A DNA stretch of 64,000 bases from contig NZ_JAATEJ010000017.1 of the NCBI RefSeq assembly GCF_012034175.1, positions 1 through 64,000 of the forward strand. The letters are read 5' to 3'. A program made the translations under genes and the position numbers. This stretch comes from Actinacidiphila epipremni (GTDB taxonomy: Bacteria; Actinomycetota; Actinomycetes; Streptomycetales; Streptomycetaceae). The notes below the pieces were generated by a model. The model did no database searches. It saw only the letters and a list, made by a program, of their open reading frames with translations, and was not told where the DNA came from. Of this stretch, positions 16,540-24,873 are shown piece by piece. Numbering within the stretch: position 1 is the stretch's first letter; each line of letters opens with the position of its first letter.

Positions 16540-16914
16540 CTAGCGGCCCAGCCGGCGCACCTGCCACCACGTCAGGCCCGCGACCGCCGTCGCCGCCAGG
16601 GCGACCGCGGTGGTGCGCGGCAGCCGGCTGCCGCCCGCCGGGGTGCGGGTGCGGGTGCGCTGCGCGCGTACCGCGCCGTGCGACTGCCAGCTCAGCACCG
16701 AGGCGTACGACTGGCCCGACAGCCAGCAGCCGAACGACTGGAACGAGCCGGCCGACAGCGCCGACATCGACGACCCCAGCGAACCGAAGGAGCCGAACGA
16801 GGCCACCGAGGCGATGGACAGCGCCGAGCCCGCCGAGCCGATCGACAGGACGGACTCCGTGGAGCCGATGGACAGCAGCGAGTTGTGCGAACCGATCGAC
16901 CAGCGTGAGGACAT
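16540..16914 (-). CDS. Triplet-serine repeat protein with C-terminal membrane segment
   Basis: A 124-residue protein of unknown function. From residue 3 to residue 78 every third residue is serine (25 Ser, with Cys at 63). A longer period of nine residues, SIGSxxSxL, is clear in the first half (for example LSIGSTESV and LSIGSAGSA). After a basic linker, residues 100-116 form a probable membrane helix (TAVALAATAVAGLTWW) followed by RRLGR. The strict period suggests a beta-solenoid or polyproline-like rod. The ATG at 16914 is preceded six bases upstream by AACAAT, as in leaderless genes. It is codirectional with gvpO, 94 bases away. Confidence 0.85.
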   Translation of the reverse strand: MSSRWSIGSHNSLLSIGSTESVLSIGSAGSALSIASVASFGSFGSLGSSMSALSAGSFQSFGCWLSGQSYASVLSWQSHGAVRAQRTRTRTPAGGSRLPRTTAVALAATAVAGLTWWQVRRLGR

Positions 16915-17014
16915 GACGCCATTGTTCCCCCGCGGCGCCCGGGCCGCCCGTGCGCGGCGCACCGGCGGCCGGGCGCCGAATACCGTTTGACGCCCCCGCG
17001 CGGCCGGTGATCGG

Positions 17015-17947
17015 ATGCCGGGCATGAGCGCAGGTCAGACGCACCCCGGCAGCGATCCCGGCATACCGGCCCCGGACGGCGGCCTCGTCCGGCGGCTCGT
17101 CGCCGAGCAGTTCCCGCGGTGGGCGGGGCTGCCCGTGCGGCGGTGGGCCTCCGGCGGCACCGTCCACGCCGTCTACCGGCTGGGCGACGCCCTGGCGGTG
17201 CGGCTGCCGCTGGGGGAGGGCGGCGCCGCGGACATCGCGCGGGAGCGGGACCTGCTGCCGCGCCTCGCGCCGCACCTGCCCGTACGCATTCCCGAGGAGC
17301 TGGGCGCGGGCGAGCCGGCGGAGGGCTACCCGTGGCCGTGGTCGGTGCACCGCTGGCTGCCCGGCACGCATCCGCAAGCCGGCGCGCTGCACGACCCCGT
17401 AGGGCTCGCCGAGGATCTCGCGGGCTTCGTCGCGGCGCTGCGGGCCGTGGACCTGCCGGACGCGCCGCCGGCCCACCGGGGCGGGCCGCTTTCCGCCCTC
17501 GACGCCGAGACCCGGGCGGCGGTCGGGGCGCTGCGCGGCATCCCGGAGGAGGGCGTGGACTGCGACGCCGTGCTCGCCGTGTGGGCGGAGGCGCTGCGCG
17601 CCCCGGCGTGGCAGGGGCCGCCGGTGCCGCTGCACGCCGACCTGATGCCGGGCAACCTGCTGGTCGAGGACGGCAGGCTCGCCGCGGTCATCGACTTCGG
17701 CTGCGCGGGGGCCGGCGACCCGGCGTGCGACCTCTTCCCCGCCTGGAACCTGCTGCCGCCCCCGGCCCGCGCGGTCTTCCGCCGGGCGCTGGACGTGGAC
17801 GACGCGACCTGGACCCGCGGCCGGGCCCGTACGCTCTCGCAGGCGCTGATCGCCCTGCCGTACTACCGCACCCGGAACGAGGCGATGGCCGGCAACGCCC
17901 GGCATGTCGTCCGCGCGGTGCTGGACGATCTCGCCCGCGCGCGCTGA
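17015..17947 (+). CDS. Aminoglycoside phosphotransferase-family kinase
   Basis: A 310-residue APH-type small-molecule kinase. The catalytic loop HADLMPGNLL is near residue 207 and the Mg-binding IDFGCAGAGDP near 225. The N-lobe carries GTVHAVYRLGDALAVRLPL in place of the glycine loop and ATP-site Lys strand, with Arg replacing the usual Lys. The family includes drug-resistance and sugar or choline kinases, and nothing here shows which substrate is used. Two starts are possible (17015 and 17024). It diverges from the triplet-serine gene. Confidence 0.85.
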   Translation: MPGMSAGQTHPGSDPGIPAPDGGLVRRLVAEQFPRWAGLPVRRWASGGTVHAVYRLGDALAVRLPLGEGGAADIARERDLLPRLAPHLPVRIPEELGAGEPAEGYPWPWSVHRWLPGTHPQAGALHDPVGLAEDLAGFVAALRAVDLPDAPPAHRGGPLSALDAETRAAVGALRGIPEEGVDCDAVLAVWAEALRAPAWQGPPVPLHADLMPGNLLVEDGRLAAVIDFGCAGAGDPACDLFPAWNLLPPPARAVFRRALDVDDATWTRGRARTLSQALIALPYYRTRNEAMAGNARHVVRAVLDDLARAR

Positions 17948-18035
17948 CCGCGCTCACCCGAACGGGCCGGTGCGGGACGCCGCCGGCGGGGTAGCCGAGG
18001 GCCAGGGGCAGTCGGGGGCCGCTTCGGGCGACCGG

Positions 18036-19505
18036 ATGGCGGGTAACGATCGGTGGGTGAACGATGAGAACGGCGAGAACGGCGAGAACGGTGAGTACAA
18101 CGGGCACGACGGGCACGACGAGAACGACGGGAACGCGGTGAACGACGCGCGCGGCGACAACGGCGCGCCGGAACCGCCGCACCCGGCCCCCTCCGGCGCC
18201 GGCTCCGCGGCCGTGGCGCAGGACGCGCAGGTCATCGTGGTCGGCGCGGGCCCGGCCGGATCGAGCGCGGCCTACCACCTGGCGCGGGCCGGTGTGGACG
18301 TCCTGCTGCTGGAGAAGGACGACTTCCCGCGGGAGAAGGTGTGCGGCGACGGGCTCACCCCGCGCGGCGTGCACCAGCTGCTGCGGATGGGTATCGACAT
18401 CGACGGCGACGGCTGGCACCGCTCGCGCGGCATGCGCTGGGTGTGCGGCGAGCGCCGGGTGCTCATCGACTGGCCCGCGGGCGCGCGCTTCCCCGACTTC
18501 GGACTGACCCGCACCCGCCATGACTTCGACGAGATCCTGGCCCGGCACGCGCAGGCCGCCGGCGCCCGGCTGCACACCGGGGTGAAGGTCACCGCGCCGC
18601 TCACCGACCGGGTCGGCCGCGTCGTCGGCGTCCACGCCACCGCCGGGCCCGACGCGCGGCCGGTCGTGCACCGCGCCCCGCTGGTCGTCGCCGCCGACGG
18701 CGCCTCCGCGCGGCTGGCCGTCGCGCTCGGCGCCCACCGCGACCAGGCCCGCCCGATGGCCACCGCCGTGCGCCGCTACTTCCGCAGCCCCACCCGCTCC
18801 GGCGAGGACTACCTGGAGCTGTGGGCCGACCTGCGGCTGCCGGGCAGCCGGGACTGGCTGCCCGGCTACGGCTGGATCTTCCCGCTCGGCGACGGCCGGG
18901 TGAACGTCGGGGTGGGGGTGCTGGGCCGGCGCGGCAAGCGCTCCCCGGACCTGCGTGCGTCGCTGGCCGACTGGCTGGCCAGGACCCCGCCGGAGTGGGG
19001 CCTGGACGAGGCCGGCGCGGACGGGCCGCTGCGCAGCGCCGCCCTGCCCATGGGCCTCAACCGCCGCCCCCAGTACGGCCGCGGCCTGCTGCTGGTCGGC
19101 GACAGCGCGGGCACCATCAGCCCCTGGAACGGCGAGGGCATCTGCCAGGCCATGGAGTCCGGCGAGGCCGCCGCCGACGTCGCCGCCCTCGCCCTGACCC
19201 GCCCGGCGGGCGCCGGCCGCGAACGGGTCCTGCAGAGCTACCCCGCCGTCCTGGACCAGCGCTGGGGCCGCTACTACCGCCTCGGCAACGCGGCGGCCAC
19301 CTACGTCCTCAGCCGCTCCGGCTTTGAGCCCGTCCTGGCCCGGATCATCGACCGCCCCGCCCTCGTCGACGGCATGGCCCGGCTGCTCACCAACCTCACC
19401 GACGACCCCGGCCGGGACGCGATCGACCATGTCGTCAACGCCCTGGTCCGCCTCACCCCCGGTCCCTCGCGCAGGACCGCCCGCAGAGCGGTGCCCAGCC
19501 GCTGA
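18036..19505 (+). CDS. Geranylgeranyl-reductase-family FAD-dependent oxidoreductase
   Basis: A 489-residue flavoprotein of the GGR family, which reduces isoprenoid chains of menaquinones or lipids. The FAD motif VVGAGPAGSSAAYHLA lies near residue 68, followed by LEKDDFPREKVCGDGL, a GGR signature, and by the second FAD motif GDSAGTISPWNGEGI near residue 355. Before the domain is a 45-residue hydrophilic leader made of Asn, Asp, Glu, Gly and His (NDENGENGENGEYNG begins it), encoded by 9-12 bp imperfect repeats. The family does not need this leader. A start at GTG 18057 is also possible. Confidence 0.85.
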   Translation: MAGNDRWVNDENGENGENGEYNGHDGHDENDGNAVNDARGDNGAPEPPHPAPSGAGSAAVAQDAQVIVVGAGPAGSSAAYHLARAGVDVLLLEKDDFPREKVCGDGLTPRGVHQLLRMGIDIDGDGWHRSRGMRWVCGERRVLIDWPAGARFPDFGLTRTRHDFDEILARHAQAAGARLHTGVKVTAPLTDRVGRVVGVHATAGPDARPVVHRAPLVVAADGASARLAVALGAHRDQARPMATAVRRYFRSPTRSGEDYLELWADLRLPGSRDWLPGYGWIFPLGDGRVNVGVGVLGRRGKRSPDLRASLADWLARTPPEWGLDEAGADGPLRSAALPMGLNRRPQYGRGLLLVGDSAGTISPWNGEGICQAMESGEAAADVAALALTRPAGAGRERVLQSYPAVLDQRWGRYYRLGNAAATYVLSRSGFEPVLARIIDRPALVDGMARLLTNLTDDPGRDAIDHVVNALVRLTPGPSRRTARRAVPSR

Positions 19506-19577
19506 CCTGCCGCCGCGGCGGCACACCGGGGCGCCGGGACCGGAATAACCGGGCCGCGCCCCGGTGCTGCACGCAGC

Positions 19578-20522
19578 ATGACTGGACTTCACAAGCTCGG
19601 CTCGTCGGACATCGAGGTCTTCCCGCTGAGCCTGGGCGGCAACGTCTTCGGCTGGTCCGCGGACAAGGCCGCCTCCTTCGCCGTACTGGACGCCTACACC
19701 GAGGCGGGCGGCAACTTCGTCGACACCGCCGACAGCTACACCGCCTGGATCCCCGGCAACTCCGGCGGCGAGTCGGAACGCATCATCGGGGAGTGGACCG
19801 CCGCCCGCGGCAACCGCGACAGCGTCGTCATCGCCACCAAGGTCAGCCGCCACCCCGACTTCCTGGGCCTGCGCCCCGAGAACATCAAGGCCGCCGCCGA
19901 CGCCTCCCTCAGCCGGCTTCGCACCGACCGCATCGACCTGTACTACACGCACTTCGACGACCCCGAGGTGCCGGTCGAGGACATCATCACCGCCCTGGAC
20001 GAGCTGGTGACGGCCGGCAAGGTCCGGGCGATCGCCGCCTCCAACATCAGCCCCGAGCGGCTGGCGCAGTCCCTGGACTTCTCCACCCGCGAGGGCAAGG
20101 CCCGCTATGTCGCCCTCCAGCCGCACTACAACCTGATGTCCCGCGACACCTACGAGGGCCCGCTCCAGGACATCGCCGTACGCCACGGCCTCGCCGTCGC
20201 ACCGTACTTCTCGCTGGCCGCGGGCTTCCTGACCGGCAAATACCGGGCCAGCACACCCGTGGAGAGCGCCCGGGCCGCGGGCGTCGCCAAGTACCTGGGC
20301 ACCGAGCGCGGCGACCGGGTCCTGACCGCGCTGGAGCAGACCGCCGCCGCGCACGGCGCGCAGGTCGCCACCGTCGCGCTGGCGTGGCTGGCCGCCCAGC
20401 CCGGTGTCGTCGCGCCCATCGCCAGCGCCCGCACCCTCGACCAGCTGCCCGCGCTGCTGGCCGCGCCCGGGCTGCGGCTGACCGACGCCGAGGTCGCCGC
20501 GCTGACCGCGGCCTCCGCGTAG
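19578..20522 (+). CDS. Aldo/keto reductase
   Basis: A 314-residue NADPH-dependent aldo/keto reductase of the YajO/Tas-like group. The tetrad is visible: Asp and Tyr in FVDTADSYTAW, Lys in VVIATKVSR, and His in LYYTHFDD. The cofactor segment near the C-terminus (VAPIASARTLDQLPAL) resembles the NADP-binding loop of the family. The barrel ends with the typical DAEVAALTAAS helix. The substrate is unknown. It converges on the YihY-type gene with a 30-base gap. Confidence 0.9.
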   Translation: MTGLHKLGSSDIEVFPLSLGGNVFGWSADKAASFAVLDAYTEAGGNFVDTADSYTAWIPGNSGGESERIIGEWTAARGNRDSVVIATKVSRHPDFLGLRPENIKAAADASLSRLRTDRIDLYYTHFDDPEVPVEDIITALDELVTAGKVRAIAASNISPERLAQSLDFSTREGKARYVALQPHYNLMSRDTYEGPLQDIAVRHGLAVAPYFSLAAGFLTGKYRASTPVESARAAGVAKYLGTERGDRVLTALEQTAAAHGAQVATVALAWLAAQPGVVAPIASARTLDQLPALLAAPGLRLTDAEVAALTAASA

Positions 20523-20552
20523 AGCCGTGAAGCGGTGCGCCGGAGGAAGGGC

Positions 20553-21545
20553 TCAGGCCAGGTGGCGGCGCTCCTCCGGCGTCCACGTCTCGGTGTCGCG
20601 CGGCGTGACGTACGGCTCGCGGTCTGCCGGGAAGCCGCCCGCGACGGCCCGCGCCCGGGCCAGCTCCGCGTCGAACTCCAGGCCCAGCAGGATCGCCACA
20701 TTGGTGATCCACAGCCACACCAGGAACACGATCACCCCGGCCACCGTGCCATAGGTCTTGTTGTACGAGCCGAAGTTGGACACGTAGACCGCGAAGCCGC
20801 CCGAGGCCGCCATCCAGATCAGCAGCGCCAGCAGGCTGCCCGACGTCGTCCACAGGAAGCCGCGGCCCTTGACGTTGGGCGCCGCCCAGTACAGCACGGC
20901 GATCATGGTGAGCACCAGGAAGGCCAGCACCGGCCACTTGGCGACGGCCCACACCGTCAGCGCGGTGTCCCCGAGCCCCAGCGTGGCGCCGGCCTGGTGG
21001 GCGACACCGCCGGTGAAGACCACGATCAGGGCGCTCGCCCACGCCAGCAGCATCAGCAGCACCGTCAGCCCCAGCCGCAGCGGCAGCACCTTCCAGAACG
21101 GCCGGCCCTCGGGCACGTCGTAGACGGCGTTGGCGGCGCGGATGAACGCGGCCACATAGCCGGACGCCGACCACAGCGCGAGCAGCAGGCCGACCACCGC
21201 GAACGCCGAGCCCATCCCCGCCCGGTCCTGCAACTGCCGCACCGCGTTGGTGATGAGGTCGCGCGCCGGACCGGGCGCCAGCTCGTCCAGGTTCTTGAGC
21301 ACCTTGTCCGTCGCCGACCGGCCGGAAAGCCCCAGCACCGACACGAACACCAGCAGCGCCGGGAACACCGACAGCACGCCGTAGTACGTCAGCGCGGCGG
21401 CCCGGTCACCGAGCTCGTCGGTCCTGAACTCCTCGAAGGTGCCCTTGAGCACCGCCCACCACGACCTGCCCGGCAGGTCGGTGGGATGGTCCGGCTGCCC
21501 GCGCCGCACCCGTATCCCCGGCCCGGCCTTGCGTTCACCGCGCAT
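20553..21545 (-). CDS. YihY/BrkB-family inner membrane protein
   Basis: A 330-residue integral membrane protein of the YihY/virulence-factor BrkB family (once mis-assigned as RNase BN). After a polar 35-residue leader come FEEFRTDELGDRAAALTYYG, the conserved entry motif, then about six membrane segments; TYGTVAGVIVFLVWLWITN is the strongest family match. Function is uncertain. The ATG at 21545 is preceded by GGGGAG at suitable spacing; an ATG eight codons earlier lacks one. It sits downstream of pntB on the same strand with a gap of about 125 bases. Confidence 0.87.
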   Translation of the reverse strand: MRGERKAGPGIRVRRGQPDHPTDLPGRSWWAVLKGTFEEFRTDELGDRAAALTYYGVLSVFPALLVFVSVLGLSGRSATDKVLKNLDELAPGPARDLITNAVRQLQDRAGMGSAFAVVGLLLALWSASGYVAAFIRAANAVYDVPEGRPFWKVLPLRLGLTVLLMLLAWASALIVVFTGGVAHQAGATLGLGDTALTVWAVAKWPVLAFLVLTMIAVLYWAAPNVKGRGFLWTTSGSLLALLIWMAASGGFAVYVSNFGSYNKTYGTVAGVIVFLVWLWITNVAILLGLEFDAELARARAVAGGFPADREPYVTPRDTETWTPEERRHLA

Positions 21546-21670
21546 CGGTCTCCCCGACTTTCGCTCCATAGCTGCCCGATCTGCCCGCGAAGCGGCGATC
21601 GAAACGTCATCCGCGGCCGGCCCGGCCCGGGAGGCGCCGCAGCGCAACCCCCCGGGCCCGGCCCGGCGGC

Positions 21671-23077
21671 TCACAGCGCCCGCAGGATGTCCTCCACCCG
21701 CTCCTTGGCGTCGCCGAACAGCATCTGGGTGTTCTCCCGGAAGAACAGCGGGTTCTGCACCCCGGCGTAACCGGTGCTCATCGACCGCTTGAAGACGATC
21801 ACGTTCTCCGCCTCCCACACCCGCAGCACCGGCATGCCGGCGATGGGGCTGCCCGGGTCGTCGACCGCCGCCGGGTTCACGGTGTCGTTCGCCCCGATGA
21901 CCAGCACCACCGCGGTGCCCGCCAGGTCGTCGTTGATCTCGTCCATCTCCAGCACGATGTCGTACGGCACCTTCGCCTCGGCCAGCAGCACGTTCATGTG
22001 CCCCGGCAGCCGCCCGGCGACCGGGTGGATGCCGAACCGCACCTGCACGCCCCGCTCGCGCAGCCTGCGCGTCAGGTCCGCCACCGGGTACTGCGCCTGC
22101 GCCACCGCCATGCCGTAGCCGGGGGTGATGACGACCGACCCGGCGTCCCGCAGCAGCTTCGCGGTGTCCTCGGCGTTGATCTCGCGGTGGTCGCCGTACT
22201 CGGTGGTGTCGGACACGGCCGCCTCGACACCGAAGCCGCCCGCGATGACCGACAGGAACGACCGGTTCATCGCGGTGCACATGATGTACGACAGATACGC
22301 ACCCGAGGAGCCGACGAGCGCGCCGGTCACGATGAGCAGGTTGTTGTCCAGCAGGAAGCCCGACGCAGCCGCCGCCCACCCCGAGTAGCTGTTGAGCATC
22401 GACACCACGACGGGCATGTCGCCGCCGCCGATCGACGCCACCAGGTGCAGGCCGAGCGCGAGGGCCACCGCGGTCACCGCGACCAGCAGCCCCACGTTCG
22501 GCGACACCACGAAGGCCACCGTCAGGCCCACGAACGCCGCGAGCGCGGCCAGGTTGAGGACGTTGCGCGCGGGCAGCATCAGCGGGCTGGACTTGATGCG
22601 CGCCGAGAGCTTCAGGAACGCGATGACCGAGCCGGTGAAGGTCACCGCCCCGATGAAGACGCCGATGAAGACCTCGGCGTGGTGGATGCGCAGCAGGTCG
22701 GCGGCGATCTCGTGCTGGGCCGCCCCCCTGGCCTCGACGTCCAGGTAGCCGTTCCAGCCGACCAGCACGGCGGCCAGGCCCACGAAGCTGTGCAGTATCG
22801 CGATGAGTTCCGGCATGCCGGTCATCTCCACCCGGCGGGCCCGCTGCAGGCCGATGCCGGCGCCGATGACCATGGCCAGCACCAGCAGGCCCATCCCGGT
22901 CGCGGCGATGCTGCGGGAGGCGAGCCCGATCGTGGCGGCCAGCGCGATCGCCATGCCGGAGATGCCGTAGACCACGCCGGAGCGGGACGTCTCGTGCCGG
23001 GACAGGCCCGCCAGCGACAGGATGAACAGCAGCGCGGCGACGACGTAGGCCGCCTGCGCGGCGGTCGATGCGGTCAT
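21671..23077 (-). CDS. pntB: NAD(P) transhydrogenase subunit beta
   Basis: A 468-residue PntB. It carries most of the membrane channel (eight or nine helices, residues 5-260) and the NADP(H)-binding domain III (about 285-460), with VVITPGYGMAVAQAQYPV and VLVIGANDTVNPAA as the nucleotide motifs. With PntA it couples hydride transfer between NADH and NADP to proton movement across the membrane. It starts six bases after pntA, so the two are one transcription unit. Confidence 0.94.
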   Translation of the reverse strand: MTASTAAQAAYVVAALLFILSLAGLSRHETSRSGVVYGISGMAIALAATIGLASRSIAATGMGLLVLAMVIGAGIGLQRARRVEMTGMPELIAILHSFVGLAAVLVGWNGYLDVEARGAAQHEIAADLLRIHHAEVFIGVFIGAVTFTGSVIAFLKLSARIKSSPLMLPARNVLNLAALAAFVGLTVAFVVSPNVGLLVAVTAVALALGLHLVASIGGGDMPVVVSMLNSYSGWAAAASGFLLDNNLLIVTGALVGSSGAYLSYIMCTAMNRSFLSVIAGGFGVEAAVSDTTEYGDHREINAEDTAKLLRDAGSVVITPGYGMAVAQAQYPVADLTRRLRERGVQVRFGIHPVAGRLPGHMNVLLAEAKVPYDIVLEMDEINDDLAGTAVVLVIGANDTVNPAAVDDPGSPIAGMPVLRVWEAENVIVFKRSMSTGYAGVQNPLFFRENTQMLFGDAKERVEDILRAL

Positions 23078-23083
23078 CGCGGA

Positions 23084-24640
23084 TCAGTCCTTCGCGAACA
23101 TCGACAGCATGCGCCGCGTCACCGCGAACCCGCCGAAGATGTTGATCGAGGCCAGCAGGACGGCGGCGAACGCCAGGACCGTCACGGCGGTGTGCGCGTG
23201 CCCGATCTGCAGCATCGCGCCCACCACGATGATCCCGGAGATCGCGTTCGTCACCGACATCAGCGGGGTGTGCAGGGCGTGGTGGACATGCCCGATCACG
23301 TAGTACCCGATGACGATGGCCAGCACGAAGACCGTCAGGTTCCCGATGAGCTGCTGCGGCGCGAAGGCCGTCACCAGGAACAGCACCGCGGCCCCAAGGC
23401 CCACCAGGGCGTATGTACGGGCCGGCGACGCCTTGCGCTTCTCCGGCGCGGCGGGTCTCGCGGCGGGCGCGGGCGCCGCGGGCGCCGGCGCGGCCGACAC
23501 CTGGACCGGTGGGGGCGGCCAGGTCGTCTCGCCGCCGCGCACCACGGTCACCGAGCGCTGCACCACGTCGTCGAAGTCCAGCACCAGCTGCCCGTCCTTG
23601 CCGGGGGTGAGCAGCTTCAGCAGGTTGACCAGGTTGGTGCCGTACAGCTGCGACGCCTGCGTGGGCAGCCGCGCGGCCAGGTCGGTGTAGCCGATGATCG
23701 TCACCTGGTTGCCGGTGACGACCTTCTCGCCGGCAACCGAGCCGGCCACGTTCCCGCCCTGCGCCGCGGCCATGTCCACGATGACGCTGCCCGGCTTCAT
23801 GCTCGCCACCATCTCCTCGGTGACCAGCAGCGGCGCCTGACGCCCCGGGATCAGCGCGGTGGTGATGACGATGTCGGTGTCCGGCAGCACTTGCGCGTAC
23901 AGCGCCGCCGCTCGGGTGTTGTAGTCGTCCGACATCTCCTTGGCGTAGCCGGTCGAGCTCACCTCGACCTCCGCCGACTCCACCGCCAGGTACTCCCCGC
24001 CCAGCGACCTGACCTGGTCGGCGACCTCGGGCCGCGGGTCGGTGGCCCGCACCACCGCGCCGAGGCTGCCCGCCGCGCCGATCGCCGCGAGCCCGGCCAC
24101 GCCCGCGCCGGCCACCAGCACCTTCGCCGGCGGCACCTTGCCGGCCGCGGTCACCTGCCCGGTGAAAAACCGCCCGAAGGCGTGAGCGGCCTCGACGACC
24201 GCGCGGTAACCCGCGATGTTGGCCATCGAGCTGAGCACGTCCAGCGACTGGGCGCGGGAGATACGCGGCACCGCGTCCATCGCCAGCGCCGTCACCCCCG
24301 CCCGCGCCAGCGCGTCGAGCAGCTGCGGATTCTGCGCCGGGGCGAGCAGCGAGATCAGCGTCGCGCCCTCGGTGAGCAGCGCGATCTCCGCCTCGGAGGG
24401 CGCGTCCACGGCCAGCACCACGTCGGCGCCCCACGCGTCGGCGCGGCTGCCGATCCGCGCGCCGGCCTCGCGGTACGCCTCGTCCGCGATGCTCGCCGCC
24501 AGGCCCGCGCCCGACTCGACCAGCACCTCGTAGCCGAGCCCGCGCAGTTGCGCGACCGTCACCGCGGTGGCCGCCACCCGTGTCTCCCCCTCTCCCGACT
24601 CGCAGACCACGCCCACTCGTTGACCTTGCTGACTCACCAT
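23084..24640 (-). CDS. pntA: NAD(P) transhydrogenase subunit alpha (fused form)
   Basis: A 518-residue PntA. Residues 1-375 form the NAD-binding domain I (RVGVVCESGEGETRVA at the start and VLVAGAGVAGLAAIGAAGSLG as the Rossmann motif near 170). An Ala/Pro linker of about 35 residues follows, then a C-terminal membrane part with four helices. Many actinobacteria split this subunit into pntAa and pntAb; here they are one chain as in E. coli. The ATG at 24640 has AGAGGA just upstream. Two inverted repeats lie 28-75 bases before the start. Confidence 0.93.
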   Translation of the reverse strand: MVSQQGQRVGVVCESGEGETRVAATAVTVAQLRGLGYEVLVESGAGLAASIADEAYREAGARIGSRADAWGADVVLAVDAPSEAEIALLTEGATLISLLAPAQNPQLLDALARAGVTALAMDAVPRISRAQSLDVLSSMANIAGYRAVVEAAHAFGRFFTGQVTAAGKVPPAKVLVAGAGVAGLAAIGAAGSLGAVVRATDPRPEVADQVRSLGGEYLAVESAEVEVSSTGYAKEMSDDYNTRAAALYAQVLPDTDIVITTALIPGRQAPLLVTEEMVASMKPGSVIVDMAAAQGGNVAGSVAGEKVVTGNQVTIIGYTDLAARLPTQASQLYGTNLVNLLKLLTPGKDGQLVLDFDDVVQRSVTVVRGGETTWPPPPVQVSAAPAPAAPAPAARPAAPEKRKASPARTYALVGLGAAVLFLVTAFAPQQLIGNLTVFVLAIVIGYYVIGHVHHALHTPLMSVTNAISGIIVVGAMLQIGHAHTAVTVLAFAAVLLASINIFGGFAVTRRMLSMFAKD

Positions 24641-24667
24641 GGGTCCTCTCTGGTCGGCGTTCCGCCC

Positions 24668-24715
24668 CGGCCGAGATACCTCGGCCGCGGCGGTGACTAC
24701 CCGGAAGGTAGCCAC
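24668..24715. promoter_or_regulatory. Two adjacent inverted repeats upstream of pntA
   Basis: CGGCCGAG (24668-24675) and CTCGGCCG (24680-24687) form a perfect 8-bp dyad around ATAC. Next to it, 24693-24715 is a 23-bp palindrome: GTG and CTACC pair with GGTAG and CAC around CGGAA, with one mismatch per side. They lie in the divergent region between pntAB and the kinase gene, close to pntA. They may be operators or leader hairpins; the sequence does not identify a regulator. Confidence 0.45.
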
Positions 24716-24873
24716 AGTTCGTACCCGGCATGCGCCGTCGATCCGCCCCGCGGGGCACGCCACGGCACGGCACGACCGCATGATCCCGTGCCGCACCCGG
24801 GCGCACCACCGTTCGAAAGAGGTACGCACCGGCGGCGCCCCGTAATCTTGGGCCGGACACGGGGGAGGGGTGC

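Noticed and set aside
11116..16914. Recent horizontal transfer of the gas-vesicle cluster
   Set aside because: Base composition and codon use look like the neighbours, and there is no integrase, tRNA or flanking direct repeat.
16610..16990. Acidic frame antisense to the triplet-serine gene
   Set aside because: Ser codons TCG/TCC/AGC read as Glu/Asp-rich codons on the other strand, so the pattern is a shadow. Only the minus strand gives a membrane helix and a start with a -10-like element.
17954..18235. Leftward Ser/Phe/Pro-rich frame antisense to the flavoprotein leader
   Set aside because: Shadow of the Asn/Asp/Gly-encoding repeats, with no family match and no ribosome site.
20553..24860. 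Single leftward frame of over 1400 codons through YihY, pntB and pntA
   Set aside because: The true YihY-type protein starts at 21545 with a ribosome site. The upstream part is an out-of-frame reading of pntA and pntB.
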